From NCBI GenBank assembly GCA_034008185.1, contig CM067109.1:56568801-56632800 (forward strand): 64,000 bases of DNA, given 5' to 3'. This document shows, piece by piece, positions 1-13,806 of this stretch. The stretch is from Gorsachius magnificus. Taxonomy: Eukaryota > Chordata > Aves > Pelecaniformes > Ardeidae. Positions within the stretch are counted from its first letter, which is position 1; the number at the start of each line of letters is the position of its first letter. The notes under the pieces are model-generated. The model was given only the letters and a program-made list of their open reading frames with translations. It was not told the DNA's origin and made no database searches. The position numbers and the translations under genes are program-made.

Positions 1-1372
1 GGATACAGACACTGGGTAGGAAGTCTCACTTGTTTTCTTCAGCGTGCCTTCACAGGGCTGCTTGCAGGTAGTTCGAAGGCCGATTCTGACAGTGACAGAA
101 ATGTGAAGGAGGTTTTGAAGTGATGCTGCCATCCTTGCAGGATCCTTGATTCTGCCAGTGTATCCTATCTTAAATTTATTTCATATCTAGTGATCCTATA
201 TGATAGGCTTTTTTAGCCAAAATCTCGATGGGAATGCATGCCTCTCCATAACTTAACATTAGCTTTACGTCAGCTCATCAGCTTGCCTGTATTGCACCAT
301 ATGGTACTCAGCTTGGTCAAAAACAATAGTTACATGAACTCTTGACTTGAGTTCCCATGTGTTTTATGTCCAAACCCAGGAAATCATACAAATTATAACT
401 GGACAGACATACTAGGTTTATTGCCAAACCAATGCAGAGCATTCCCTATAGGGCATTTCCACGTGCTCTCTGCATTCTAATGTAAGTGACTTGAGCAACA
501 GATCTCCCTCCTAAGAAAGCTGTTTCAGTTTTGTATAAATTTCATGGTCAAGAAGCTTTTTCCATTTTGCTTAGAGTAATCCCACTACTCTTAAATATTC
601 TCTATGTGTCATATTAAGTAATTACTCGGAGTTTATGGCCTTCAGATATTTGGAGATGTTTATTATGTCCCATTCTGTAAGCTAGGATAACAAAATGTAC
701 AAGCATGCAGTATCTTTCTATGTCACTTCCATTATGTTGCTAATTAGCTTGACTACCAGTCTTCCTGTATTTTTTGTTGAATTGTAATTCTGCTAATAAA
801 TAATTGAATAAATACCATTATATATCTGACTGTTTTCAGAAAAATAATGTCTCTTTACAGTAGGAATCTTCCACCTTTGTGGATCATATTAGTTTCTAAT
901 TCATTACCCTAAATCACTCTTACTGCCTTTGATGTGTGCTTGAGAACAGGTTTAGGAGACACTAGCTTGTCATTACTGCTGACATGGGTTTTGTGGGAAT
1001 GCAGCAATTCATTTGTACTGGAGGATGCGTTTAAAACAAAACTTTAAATAAAAATTAAAATAATGTAAAAGGCGTTTTAGAATATTCTCTAATAAAAATA
1101 TTTTTACCAATTTAAGAAAAAATGCTTTCAACGATCCAGTATTTCATATGAAGACAGAATAATCTTGTCTCTTTAAAGTGTCTGATTATTTTGAGTTACA
1201 GTCCTTTCTGGGATACATCCAGCAGAGGAAACAGAGGTTGGATAGCAATCATTCCTGTAGATTTAGTCCTGGCAGCAATGAATAATACTACTGTTGCCAT
1301 TGCAATCTTGTTTTAAATTTCAGTGCTATTTCAACATACTGCTAAATCCTTGTTTCTTAATGTGGAAAATTC

Positions 1373-1430
1373 ATACATACATACATACATATATATATAT
1401 GCACATGTGTGTATGTATTTGTATGTAATG
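1373..1430. repeat. CATA/TA/TATG microsatellite with dyad symmetry
   Basis: Several CATA units run into an AT alternating core and are followed by imperfect TATG/TGTATG units. The left and right halves are therefore roughly reverse complements of each other around a short GCACATGTG centre. This explains the short open frames on both strands here, which are repeat artefacts. Confidence 0.75.
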
Positions 1431-3712
1431 GATAGTACTTGTGAGGAAATGCACCTAGAGCTTGTATGTATTCTTGGAAAGCAAAAGGTATTTGATACTG
1501 TCTTCTGTGTGGGAGATGCTGTTTTCATTTAGGACAGTATTTTTATGAGGTTTTGTTTATTACTGCTGAAAATTGAACATTCAGCTTTTCCTCATAGACA
1601 GATGAAAATGCAACAAATTGTTAGGTTTGTGAAATCTTGGGAGTGTTTCTTGTTTTGAAAATTTGCAAACCATGGCACATACATGGTGATGATGATGAAG
1701 GCTATGTCAAGCATCCAGCCATGTTATGCACCTGTGTGTGTAATGGGAAAAGCTGAAGAAGAAAAAAAAAGCTTTGGCCACTCTTGCTGTGGTCATTCTT
1801 ATGGTGCTTCTTCCTGCTATGCAGGCTCAGAGAAGAGTTTCCTTGAAACCATCAGCTGAGTTCATGGCCAGAATATCAGAACAATTGCAGAAAATATTAT
1901 CAGGCGTCCATGAATAGCCCTGGTGGTAGCACCATATGCCATTGCTGGTTGAAAATTCAGAATAATGTGGAATTAGTCTGAAATCAAGTGTTGGTGCTTT
2001 TATATATGCACTGCAATGACCTTGGTCAAACACATTATGGAGAGCTTGTGGAGGTAGGAATTCCTCCCTTCTCAGAAGAAAGTAATCTGCTAATCAGGGT
2101 TGCTGGGAAATTCCTGAGACCACTGTAAATAGGTTGTCCTTTTTTGAAGTTCTCCATGTGTTTGGCATAAAACTGCTGGCTTTCCTGGTTCTACATGAAA
2201 TGGAATAAACTTCTGTGTACCAGATTATGCACGTCTGCCATTCTTTCTAAAAAAAATGTTGCCATTTTATTTTTAATTGTTGAAATATGTAGTTTCTTTT
2301 CCTAGAAATTGTGGTCTCATTAGTAAAGATCTGAAAGTATTTGGAGAATTCTGGCTCATGATATATCTGATGCAGTGAAATTCTCTTTTCCATATTTTCT
2401 CTTACAGTATACATTGTCAGTTTTTGTCAGCTAATGTAGATCTATCTGATTTAATATGCTGGTTTTTAATCTGACTTTCTGTACGTTTCTCCAGATGAGA
2501 AAATAGTATCTTCCCTCTAGATTTTTTTTTTTTTAATCTGTTTCTCCAGATACCACAAGCGTGACATTGAGAAAGGAGGAAAATCCAAATTAATAGTTCA
2601 CAGAAAAAGACTTATTTCAAGGTTAGAAGTTTGTTTGCTTATCCATAGCTGGGGCCAGGTGAGGCAAAGCTTCAGACTCAGAAATATTTGCTTGAGGGGA
2701 CAATCACTTTTTTTTTTTAGCATTAACTTTTTGTATTCCCACAGTGCCTAGGAGCTCATTCTACAAGACAGGATAGTGTTGAGTACTGTCAAGATCAAAA
2801 CAGAAAGATCGTGTATTCCAGAATTTCATAACTGGTGTGCTTTTAAACAGTCTTTGAGTTCGAGCTAAACTGTCTTTGAGTTTGTATTTTGAGGTGCTGT
2901 ACAACCACTAAAGCTGTTATTACAGAAACAAAAATTAGTTTGCTTTGAATATCCCTAGACTCTTTGTCTACTCACTTGGACAGACAAATAAGTGAGGGGG
3001 AAAATAGCAGGAAAAAGATGAGTATCTGCTGCTGGAGGTACTGAGTGGTGACTTTAAAACGCACTTCAGAAATTTCTCTTTTATTTTAAGAAAATACAGT
3101 GTTTCCTTAGGAACAAATCTGATACAAGACAGAATCAGATCTGAGGTAAGTTTCGTAGAACAGCATTCATGAGTCCTTTTCTTCTCTGCTGATGTAAAAT
3201 AAATCAGCATGCATATCTCTGCTGTTTTTTGACAATGCTTGAGAGCACTTCTGTGTGGTAGCATGCTGCAAAATTGCATGCTGTAAATGTAACTTTTAGA
3301 AGTGTAAGAATTTCAGCTGGTTTTTCAAAGGCAAACCACTGTGGACAAATGATACTCATATGTCTATGAAGGAGACTGTGTGCAAAAATAAGGAGGTATA
3401 AGTATTAAGTTTGAGGACAGGCAGCAAATATATAAAGTTCAAAGAAAATGCATGCCAAATCAATTACTGAAAGTAACAGCATCGGCCATTTTAAAATCTA
3501 AGTGTTATGCATTCGAGCATTATGGATAAAACATTCAGCTTGGTTTTATATATTTGTTTGGAGTGAGATGTTTGGGGCCACACTATGCAGGTATATAATG
3601 AAAAATGAACAGTAGAGCAGACGGAAATGCTGCATTTAAAGAACATTTGTTTTTATACATGCATTTCATATCTCCTAATAGTTCTGAGACATAATCCACA
3701 AAAATGGTTTTC

Positions 3713-3734
3713 ATTATTATTATTATTATTATTT
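3713..3734. repeat. (ATT)n microsatellite
   Basis: About seven uninterrupted ATT units followed by T/A-rich low-complexity sequence. No gene is associated with it. Confidence 0.85.
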
Positions 3735-6700
3735 TAAAATCTATTTATTAATTTATTTTTCAAAGTTTTTCAGTTACTATGAAACCTGTTTTTCAGCAGC
3801 TGTTTCTTTTGCTGTGGTGCAGCTCTGTAACCAAGCAGTAGAGGGCATTCTTTCTTTAGGAGATGGCACTAGTTCTTTTAAAAGACCAGTGCTTTATTTA
3901 GCAAGTTGGTGTTCTTGGGTCCTTTTTGTCTTTAAATGTAGCCCATTCACATTTAGATATTGGAGATGGGATAAAGGAATAAATTCTTACCTCAAATATG
4001 CAATATACTCCTTAGGCTTGAGTAAATAGCTTCCAAAATTGTATATATTTTAAATTATTTCATACAGTATTTTTGGAATAATGAGGGACTATATACCTGT
4101 TATTCAAGTTCACTCTGCAGCATTCTACATAGATCCAGTTCTCTCAAAACCTGAGCTATTTCAGTTGGCTGCAATCAGTCAATAATCCTAATAAAACCAT
4201 TTTCAGTAGTACTTGCAGTGAACTGTTCACGTTGACAGCAGCACCTGGGTAGGTATGTTGAGAACATGTTCAAATGGAGTTGCTGGGGACTGTATTAAAA
4301 TTCCAATGGGGAAGTTTGTTTTTTTATGGGTTTTGACATTGTTTTAACCCAGCCCTGTTTGAAATTAAATTTAGTGTGGTTCCTTCCTCTCCCGTTTGGA
4401 AAATGCTATCTCATCTGGGAGAAATGAGCACTGGGGGCTAGATCCCTCTCTTCCAAAGTTGGGAACTTCCTTCCTCCATTCAGCTGATGGGAGATTGTCC
4501 TGTCAGAGCCCCACACTGGAGAGCAGTAAGGCGCTGCACCCCCAGAGCAAAAGGCTAATTGGCAGTGGCTGTGGATTTCCTTTCTGGCGCCGTTGGATGC
4601 TGCTCTCCTGAAGAACTGACTATACTCTGGGTACCCTGAGAGTATGTTTTCAGGTGTTCCTCTGTCGTGAGAAGATTGAGATTTTTTTCTTCTTTTTAAA
4701 TTGTGGTGAAACCAAGGTGACTAAATGGCTTCTAAATGTGGACATTAGGCATAGGCAGATCTGCTATGGGCATGGGTATAGATTAGGCATAGGCAGACGC
4801 ATTTTATTCAAGATTTTATTTCAGAAGATGACTGTCTTACTGAGTCTAGCACCTTCTGTGTTGCTGAATTGTGCAGAATCACAGGTGAGGTGTGAAACAG
4901 TATAGACAGGAAAATGTTTTGGTATGTATGCACGTTAATAGCATCAGGAAAGTGAAAAGATCTGATACCAGAGATTAAAATGTTTACATTTTAGATCTGA
5001 GGCTACATACTGCAATGGCATTTGCAATGTTGCATCTGAACATGTGCAAATAAAACTCCTTCCCATGGCACTGGCCTACTGATCCACATCTGCTATTTTA
5101 CAATATTTCCCTGATGTTGCTTGGTCATGAACAGTGCATAGTCTCACCGTATATGAGAAATAAACACCAAGGGAGAAGTCAGAATTGAGAAATGTAGAAA
5201 AGAAGCCTGAAGAGACAAACAACAGAATGTGATCTGATAAACCACCACTCTGCTTATGACATATGATTTCATTCAATGTCGGGTGAGTTACTGTTTTAAT
5301 TTTGCACCGATTTTGCTTCAGAAACAAACCAACTGTTTTGTTTTTGTATAGTACTCCTGTCAGACCTTTCTTAGAGCAAAGTTTTTGATCTCTATTTCAA
5401 GAATTTTCTCCAACTTGGTAAAAGGAGTTTTACTGTTGATATTTGTTTGTTTTAAAACAAAATAATGTTTAATTAGTATAAAATAGCAATCAGTTATGAA
5501 TGAGAGAAAAAGCTTTAGTTCCCTGGAAAAGGGAGAGCCCATCAGGTAGTGCCTTTTCAGCTGGTTAATAGTTCTTCTGGTATTACATGCCTTCAAAGTA
5601 GTTATTTAAGATAATATCTACAAATACCTCCTTCCCATGTCACTTGACTACTGATTCTCATAACATTTCCTGGCTATTTTGATTTTAGATAAACAGCTTT
5701 TGCTTGCATAATCTTGAAACATTCAGGAATCTGATTCTGCAAAACAACATCTATTGTTTCTGAGGATGATTGTGAGCAGAAGACAAGTGAATTTGGGCAC
5801 ATCCAGACTCTAATTATCTGTGAAAGAATAAAATAATCCTGAAAAGTAAATATCACAGCTGCCTGCAGCTGTGGAATTGTGAAGATGGTTTTGAGGCTCT
5901 AACTTTTATTGCCTGTTGCTTAGATGGAATACCTGCCCTATGGTTTTTCTTTGATATGCATGGGTTTGCAAAGGGAGCATCAGAGAAGGCCTATGGCTTC
6001 TATCCCAGGTAATAAAGTGGGAAAAGCTGAAGGAGCATGGAAAGGTCTTTAGACCAGCTACTGAATTTGGTGAGCTAAAGGGGAATTAGTTGAAGGAATG
6101 CAACATTTATGGGTCCAGGCAAGTTCTGATGCCTTGTTGCTCAGCACTGGCAATTCTATACTCACATGAAAACAGTTTTGTAGGCAGTTTTCCCGGAGAA
6201 AGGACTCCCATAGGTCCCGAGGAAGTTGAACAATGATTTAATCAGATTTTTTAGTACTTGCATTTTTTTGATTTGTGCACAGATAGGAGAATCTAGTTTT
6301 AAGATGGGTCCAGGAAAGTTAGTGGACTTCAGTTGATTTGCTCAAAAACAGAAAATAAGTCTGGGGTGAGAAGATAATTTAATGCAAGTGTCCCAGGTTC
6401 TGCATGTTCTGCTTTAAACACTGGTCTGTCTCAGTTTCAGTTGCGACATACTGCTTTTTCCTTGGAGGTCAGAAGATTGAAATCTTGACTATGCATTTGG
6501 TTGTTTCACCAGTGAGCTTAGCATTTTGTAGACTCAAAGTTTTGGGTGGAAAGTTGTTAACGGGTTAACTAGGAAATGGAAAGTTCTCTGAATAAAATAC
6601 TCTCAAGTCTAATGTTAATGGTGTATACAGTTGATTGGTAATGCTCTTTGTATGACATCATCAGTCCTGAGCAGAAATGGAAAAGAAAAAAACAGACTGC

Positions 6701-8930
6701 ATTACAGTACTGTAGTACATTAAGGCTGGTTGTCTTGGGACTCAAAAGGTAGTGCGATCTTAAACTTTTAAAAAATATTTACTAATGCTGAAGTAATGAT
6801 GCTATCTATCCTGAATCTTAACCCACAACAAAATCTCTGTCCTTGTCCTGGAAAGCACTACCTTCTATATTATTTTTTTCCTCAGGAAAGCAAACCTTAA
6901 ACATTGTGTTTAAATATTAAACATCAAAGTGCACCATGAATTTTTAATAAGACAATTAACAAAGAAATATCTCCATTTGTTTCTGTGCAAATGTAAGGGT
7001 AGCACAAAGAGTTCAGCAGACAGAACACGAGTTGCAATGAAAGGAAAGGACGGCATTATAAAGCAAAACTGCAGCTCCCAGAAGGCACATTATTAAACCC
7101 AAATAGTGCTTTGTAGAAGAGGGCCTGGGACTTTTAAAAACATCTTTATTTTGGGAAATGGTTGAAGGATATAACCTTTAAATCTTTAACAGTTCATTAA
7201 AAGGAAATTAGTGTCCTAACTTGTAAGTCACATAACTTACCTCTAACATTAAAGAGACGAATGTTACAGAAAAGCAGAACAGCAAATTGTGCAGCTGTAG
7301 CTTTTCACAAATGGGAGTGTTTTCATGAGGAAGTACTTCCTCAAGATGTTATTGCAGACTCCTGTTGCTGACACTGTCAGGCAAATTTGTGTGATAGTTT
7401 TTTATTGTAAGGTGATTTCCAAAATACAAACCCTTCTCCACCTGGCAAAGTGGAGGAGGCTCTGCCTCTGGAAAGCTATGGTTGTAAATGGGAGCACATT
7501 TGTAGTAAGAATTTCTTTCATTTGACCCAATTAACAGAGAAATGCCTTGCCTCTAGCTGTCTTTGAGGGCAAGATGAGCACTTGTGAAAGAGTTAAATGT
7601 TTAAAAGGACAACATGAAGTCTATGAGGTAGGACAAAATTTGAAACAGTCTTATTTCTGGCCAAAGGCCACCTGGTTGGGTTGCACAACAATGTGTGCAC
7701 ATAGTGTCATTCCAGGAATCTGTGGTTTCAGAGTTGGAGTTCTGTAGCAGGTGAAGGCTAACACAAAGGTCTTAACGTGCAAGAACTGTTTTCTTTCCCT
7801 CAAAAAGCCATAGCCCATAGAACATGTGTCAGCAGTGCAGGTTTTCACAGCTTCCACTGAAGCACCTGTTGCTTTTCACCATCTAACATGAAATATGGGA
7901 ATTTAATACAGACTGGATTTCCTCAATCCTTGTATTGGTTGTTTTCTACTTCCAAGGTGGGAGAGATTTATCCCATCACTGAATTCCAGTTCAAGGACAA
8001 CTGTTACATTCACTGGGAGCATAAGTCTACATTTTTCCTAGTGCCAAAACAAAGTTGCTGTGGTTTATAACCATTTTTCTTCCCGGTGCCTTTTGAACTT
8101 CTAAAAATCTACTGGACTAGGCTTCATCTAGTCTTAGGTTTGAATTCTCCTTCCTTCGTCTGAAGTAGACACACATACACTCCTCCTTTCCCAGCACGCT
8201 CTCAAATCGTCCCTCAAAATAAAAAAAAATATGCCTTTTAAACTGTTAACTTTTTTAAGACAATGGGACATTAAGAACATTAATCAGCATAGTGGAATGA
8301 TGCTAAAGTGTTTCCCTTTGTGAACATCCTCCATGAAATAGCTCTGAGAACAAGATGTTCTTTTTGCTATTAGAGCACTGCTTTTTCTGGCACTTTATAA
8401 CTCAATGAACTCCATTGTTATTTTACAAGACCTTCAAAAATTTCCTTGAGTCTGCTATATTAAAGACATAGACTTAAGTGCAGAGCTTTGTGCTGTTCTT
8501 TTCTGCTCAAAGCAGTCAGTCGCTGCACCTCTCTCAATTTGCTATTCATTATGCATGAGTAGCACTTACCTATATACTGGAAATCTACAGTACTTATGAT
8601 GGGATCTCAGCAGATGTTGAGGAGAGATTTTTTTTGTGTTTTCATGTCGTAATTGTGTTACCTTAAAACACCCAGGCATTGCTAGCACAGGCTCCTTTCA
8701 TAAAAATTGTGTAAAGTTTGCAGGACCTAAATAGGTGGTATTCTCTCTTCTTTTCGTGTGCTGCCTATGAGCAGCAAGAGCTTTTAATCTGTTACCTCCT
8801 TTCAGTTCCTGCTATTGAAATACAGATGGAACTAAGTACACGGCAAGAAAGATGTTCTGATTGTAGAATACTCAATGTGGTTTAAACAGTTTGGGCTGAT
8901 CATTTCCTACTGTGTTGATGGTTATGGCTG

Positions 8931-9989
8931 TGTGGTGGGTTGACCCTGGCTGGGTGCCAGGTGCCCACCAAGCCGCCCTATCACTCCCCCTCCTCAACTG
9001 GACAGAGGGAGAAAAAATATGATAAAAGGGTCATGGGTTGAGGTAAGGACAGAGAGACCACTCACTAATTACTGTCATGGTGTAAACAGACTTGACTTGG
9101 GGGAATTAGTTTAATTTATTATGAATTAAATCAGAGTAAGATAATGAGAAATCAAATCAAATCTTAAACCACCTTCTCCCCACCTCTCCCTTATCCCCAG
9201 GCTCAACTCCTGATTTTCTCTACCTCCTCCCCCCGAGCAGTGCATGGGGATGGGGAATGGTGGTTGGGGTGAGTTAATCACATGCTGTCTCTGCTGCTCC
9301 TTCCTCCTCAGGAGGAGGACTCCTCACACTCTGCCCTTGCTCCAGCCTGGGGTCCTTCCCTCAGGCCTTAATTCCGGGCCCATGGGCTCATTTTCCCCCA
9401 CGGGGTGCCGTCCTTCAGGAACAGACTGCTCCAGCGTGGGTTCCCCAGGGGGTCACCAGCGCAGCCCCAAACCCCAGTGTGGGCTCCTCTCTCCATGGGG
9501 CCACAGGTCCTACCAGGAGCCTGCTCCAGTGTGGGTTTCCCATGGGGTCACAGCCTCCTTCGGGCACCCCCCTGCTCCAGCGTGGGGTCCTCCCTGGGCT
9601 GCAGGTGGGGATCTGCTCCCCCGTGGGCCTCCCTGGGGGGAGTCCACCACGGACTGCACCGGGGGCTGCAGGGGAATCTCTGCTCCAGCGCCTGGAGCTC
9701 CTCCTGCCCCTCCTGCTGCACTGGCCTGGGTGTCTGCAGGGCTGCTCCCCTCACATTCTCTCACTCCTCTCCTCTGGCTCCTGTTGCGCAGCAGCTTTTT
9801 TCCCCTTCTTAAATATTTTACCCCAGAGGTGCTACCACCATCGCTGATGGGCTCGGCCTTGGCCAGTGGCGGGTCTGTCTTGGAGCTTGCTGGCACTGGC
9901 TCTATTGGGCATGGGGGAAGCTTCTGGCATCTTCTCACAGAAGCCACCCTGTAGCCCCTCCCACTACCTTGCCATGCAAACTCAATACA
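8931..9989 (-). mobile_element. Solo LTR of an avian ERVL-like endogenous retrovirus (family A)
   Basis: The element starts TGTGGTGGG and ends CAATACA on the + strand, the TG...CA termini of an LTR. It is flanked by an imperfect 5-bp duplication, GGCTG at 8926-8930 and GTCTG at 9990-9994, which fits class III (ERVL) integration. Its sense strand is minus: an AATAAA polyadenylation signal appears as TTTATT at 9115-9120, near the 3' end of the minus-strand LTR. The GC-rich middle contains degenerate tandem units starting CTGCTCCAG (near 9427, 9527, 9573 and 9680). No gag, pol or env sequence adjoins it, so it is a solo LTR left by recombination. The long open frames inside it, up to 236 codons on + and 145 on -, come from the GC-rich repeats and are not genes. 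Confidence 0.88.
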
Positions 9990-9994
9990 GTCTG

Positions 9995-12900
9995 GAAGAC
10001 ATTCTAGCAGAAATCAGTGGTATAGCTCCTGTTTCCAATTGTAAATCATAGATTAATCCCCAACATACTATGAGTGTGATTACTGAGACAAAGAACAGGA
10101 ACGTAAAGAATAGCATTCTGTAAATGGATGAATATTCTTATCCTTCAGTTACATATACTTAAATACCTTAGGGCTTCATTTTATCTAGTTTTACTCTGAT
10201 TATTCATGAAATAGGCTTTCTATCATGATTTATTTGCAATAGTTGCTGGGAGTCAAACTGAGGAATTGATTGCGTTCTATCAGAGGTTACTAGATGAAAC
10301 TGTCAGCAGAGAAGTCAAAGCTAATTCATTCTTAAAGTTGAAATTAATATGGGGAACAATTTTTTTTAATCTTTCCATCACAATCTCAGTCCTCCTTTCA
10401 AGCCTTGGAGCAGAATTTAACCTTCATCACATTTGTTAATTAATCCACTGGTGGCCACAGCAGAATCCCATGAAACAGTCTGTATATCTCAAATGTCTAT
10501 GATGATGTGCCGCTAGAGTGGGAGGCTATAGAGAAGCAGCATGTCCTTCAGCTAAGGAGACAGTGATTCCTTTAGCCTACTACTCCTAGTTCATCCACTG
10601 AAAAAATTCTTTCACTGTTATCAGTTGACAGATAACACTGAAAAAAATACACTTCTCATTTGTTTTACATGGTCTTGCATTGCTACTTCTACAGCTTTTG
10701 GAAATCATGGGACAAAACTATGAATGTACTATGAATCATTCTGAAATACCAACATTGTTTTTCCTGTTTTTGAAAAGGATCACAGTCAAATGACTTGTCA
10801 TACTTAGATAAGTACGATATGATTTATGTATGGTGGAAATTATAATTATCACTGTTACTACTGTTATTATATCAAAAGAAGAAAAAAAAACATTAGCTGG
10901 GTGTTCTGACATAATTTCCCAGACTGGATGGATCTTTTTAAATAAAAGCGGAAGGGTAACTTAATTAAACGTATTATTGGAAATTGAAGCCCTCTTTTAA
11001 GTGACTTACAAGGAAATGCTCAATTTAACACATGTTGTCACTGGATTTAGATAAGTGTTAGTGTGTTGCATACTTGTGAGGTCTCGGCCTTACAAAGGGC
11101 TTGAGATAGTGTTGGTACTCATGTATTAAATTCACTGGAAAGAAGGGAGATAAACTTTTCCAGAGCTCAGTGCAGGGAAGGGAAAAAAGTGTAGCATCTG
11201 TCATCCATTTTTTCTTTTATTTTTGGACTAGTGTTAACTATGATACTAGCAAGAGAGGCAAATTACAATATGTTAAGATTGATTATTGGCAGTTAAATCA
11301 AAAACATTTCTGAATAGCTACAATTTACAGAAATAACACCTGTTCTATGTAAACTAAAATGTTTTTGTTGAGTGTTAAAAAACTGAATTAAGATATGGAA
11401 TAAGACATTAGCTTTGGAGTTCTGAAGGCACTTTAAAGCCCTAGGCAGTTTATGTTTAATTGGCTCTCCAAGGTAGAAAACAATTCTATATAGACAGATC
11501 ACTTAACATACTATCCTTTATCCCTACCTTGGACTTAGCCATCTGAAGGAGAGCTAGAGGAGAAGTAGAAGTACATTCTAGCCAGAAAAGTGGATAGGTC
11601 AGATGTCCACCAAGCAAATAATTCCTGGGTGTCTTGAGAATTTGCTATAAAAATCAGTAGTGTATTCTTTGTTCTACACTATGTCCTATTTGAAGTAAAT
11701 AATGTAATTAGTGTCTTGAAAAACAATGTAAAAGTTAATAGCTTCAGAGAAGTTCTGCCCTTCATCAAATTAATTTGACTAATAGGTGACTATTATTCAG
11801 GTTACAAACTGTTGCTTTCCTATGAGAAGTTTCTGGAGTGCAAGCAATCAGGAGGCATGAAGGTGAGTCTATAGATGTTCAACTGTCTGAATGCCGTCTT
11901 CCAAGAATTATGCGTCTGTGACTCTGCTTGCAGAAGTTTTGGGCCATAAAAAAAATATTCCCATTTTTCTGCCTGTAATAACATAGTTCAGATATCTCTG
12001 CTCCTCAACAGTTCTGTGCATTCTGGGTAGATACGAGGTCTTTAAGAAGTAAACTGACTATACCAACGTAGAACTAGATTAGCTATGTACTGCCAAAAAA
12101 GAGGATTCCAAAGCATAGGAGTTGTTTACCAAAAGCTATCACCACATTAAATATAAAGGAGGCAATTTTTAGTACTACCTAAATAGTGTCATGCATATGT
12201 AAGTCTATAAACATGAGATGACAGAATACTGCTAACAAAGGACATCAAGATGGATAACTAAATTTTGGGACAGCATGAAAAAGATACAGCTAATACCCAA
12301 TACCAGGTTTTAGTTTAATTCCAAAGACAAGAATTGTGGCTGTCATGAAGCACTTTGATACATGTGATCTCAGCTGAAAATGAGTATTTTGTTATTTCCA
12401 TATTCTCTTCCTTGTTCTCTATAAAAATGCGATACCTGTGGATTAGAAAACCTTTAAGGTTGAAGAGGAAATGAAGATAAGTAAGGAGAAAATCTTGACC
12501 CCACTGATTGTGGTGAAACCCCCTCTTGTTGACTTCAGTAGTCTTTCATCTTTCATTTAAAAAAACCCCCAAACTATTATAAAGGAAGCATTGTCATTCA
12601 GACATAGTGAGTTAATTCACCTTCAGGTGATACAACAAAATTCTCCTCTGTTCAGGGGAGAAAAGAAATATAATATAAAAAATAAGTTGCCCTTTTTAGA
12701 GCAAAATGGATATCTATGCATAATTGAATTGACTATCATATTCAGGGGGTGATGATAAAAGTATATGTGTTTATTCTGCTTATGCTTCTTATTCCAAAGA
12801 TGAATTAGTTGACATCCTCATTCATTGTTTAATCTATTCCTGCCATACATTTAACTTTCAGTGATTATTTATTCTACAACAGTGCAATTTGCCAACAAGA

Positions 12901-13253
12901 TTGTTTTTAGGCTCAGTGTTGGTTCCACTAGTTACTCTAAGTATTACAATTTGTGTGTGTGTGTGTGCTTTACTTGCATTTTACAGTTTTCTCCAGGATG
13001 TAAATCTGTCTCACAGAAAATGTTTCTGCTGAAGTGAATGGAACTCCTCTGAGTAAGTAAATAGACTGAACTCAGCACTCAGAAAATCCTATTGATACAT
13101 ATATTTAACTGTCCTGCATGTGAACATTATGATGGCAATTATCTTGTGACTATGAGGTCACTGTTTATATACAGTTAGTAGATGAGAAGGGCACAACCTC
13201 TAATGTGATCTTTCTCTCTAGTTTTGTTATACATACTGGGGGTGAGGGCACAG
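9995..13253. other. Intergenic DNA between two solo LTRs, nothing recognised
   Basis: AT-rich sequence with frequent stops in all frames. I see a short (TG)n tract at 12953-12967 and no recognisable gene, RNA or transposon. Confidence 0.6.
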
Positions 13254-13258
13254 AGGAT
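13254..13258. repeat. Target-site duplication AGGAT, left copy
   Basis: AGGAT lies directly before the TG terminus of the LTR and is repeated exactly at 13802-13806 after its CA terminus. Confidence 0.9.
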
Positions 13259-13801
13259 TGTCGTGGTTTAACCTGGCTGGCAAGTAAGCACCACGCAGGC
13301 GCTCACCCACTCCCCCACACCCCCAGTGGGATGGGGGAGAGATGGAAAAAAAAAGTAAGACCCATGGGTTGAGATAGAGACAGTTTAATAAGAGAAAAGA
13401 ATAACAATAATAATGATAATGGTAAGAGAATATATAGAATATACAAAACAAATGATGCACAATGCAATTGCTCACCACCTGCTGACAGATGCCCAGCCTG
13501 TCCCAAGCAGCAATTGTTCTTTCCACTCTGCAACCAATTCCCCCCGAGCATGACGTTATATGGTATGGAATAGCTCTTTGGTCAGTTTGGGTCAGCTGTC
13601 CTAGCTGTGCTCCCTCCCAGCTCGTTATGCACCTGGCTGAGCAGAAGAAGCTTAAAAAGTCCTTGGGTAGTCTTAGCACTACTTAGCAACAATTAAAAAC
13701 ATCAGTGTGTTACCAACATTCTTCTAGTACTAAATCCAAAACACAGCACTATGCTGGCTACTATGAAGAAAATTAACTCTATCACAGCCGAAACCAGGAC
13801 A
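13259..13801 (-). mobile_element. Solo LTR of an avian ERVL-like endogenous retrovirus (family B)
   Basis: This 543-bp element begins TGTCGTGGTTTAACC and ends GAAACCAGGACA, so it has TGTC...GACA inverted termini, and it is bounded by a perfect 5-bp duplication AGGAT. It is the same family as the LTR at 18876-19470 but in the opposite orientation. Shared landmarks in reverse order are the stretch giving a Met-Phe-Leu-Val-Val-like start, the CATGACGTTATATGGTATGG block, the GCACAATGCAATTGCTCACC block and the ATTAAA polyadenylation signal (TTTAAT at 13384-13389). No internal retroviral region remains. Short open frames on both strands inside it, up to 150 codons, are artefacts. Confidence 0.93.
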
Positions 13802-13806
13802 AGGAT
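13802..13806. repeat. Target-site duplication AGGAT, right copy
   Basis: Exact match to 13254-13258. A 5-bp duplication is the size typical of class III ERVL integrases. Confidence 0.9.

Larger units (their letters stand above)
1..8925. other. Upstream intergenic DNA, no supportable gene
   Basis: This AT-rich stretch holds only short open frames (about 100 codons or less) with stops in every frame and no recognisable protein similarity. I see short simple repeats: a CATA/TATG tract near 1373-1430, an ATT tract at 3713-3734, and a 16-bp direct duplication at 4744-4759 and 4782-4797. The patch at about 4380-4612 is more GC-rich than its surroundings and could be an exon of a noncoding transcript or a conserved element, but nothing in it identifies one. 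It lies 15-24 kb upstream of the PRUNE2 start codon, so distal regulatory elements are possible but not visible by eye. Confidence 0.6.

Noticed and set aside
1684..1760. A TGATGATGATGA stretch followed by CTGA, resembling C and D boxes of a snoRNA.
   Set aside because: No terminal stem, and no D' or C' boxes at suitable distances; it is better explained as a short GATGAT repeat.
9244..9954. A 236-codon open frame on + and 145 codons on - in GC-rich sequence.
   Set aside because: Both lie wholly within the solo LTR at 8931-9989 and reflect its tandem GC-rich units.
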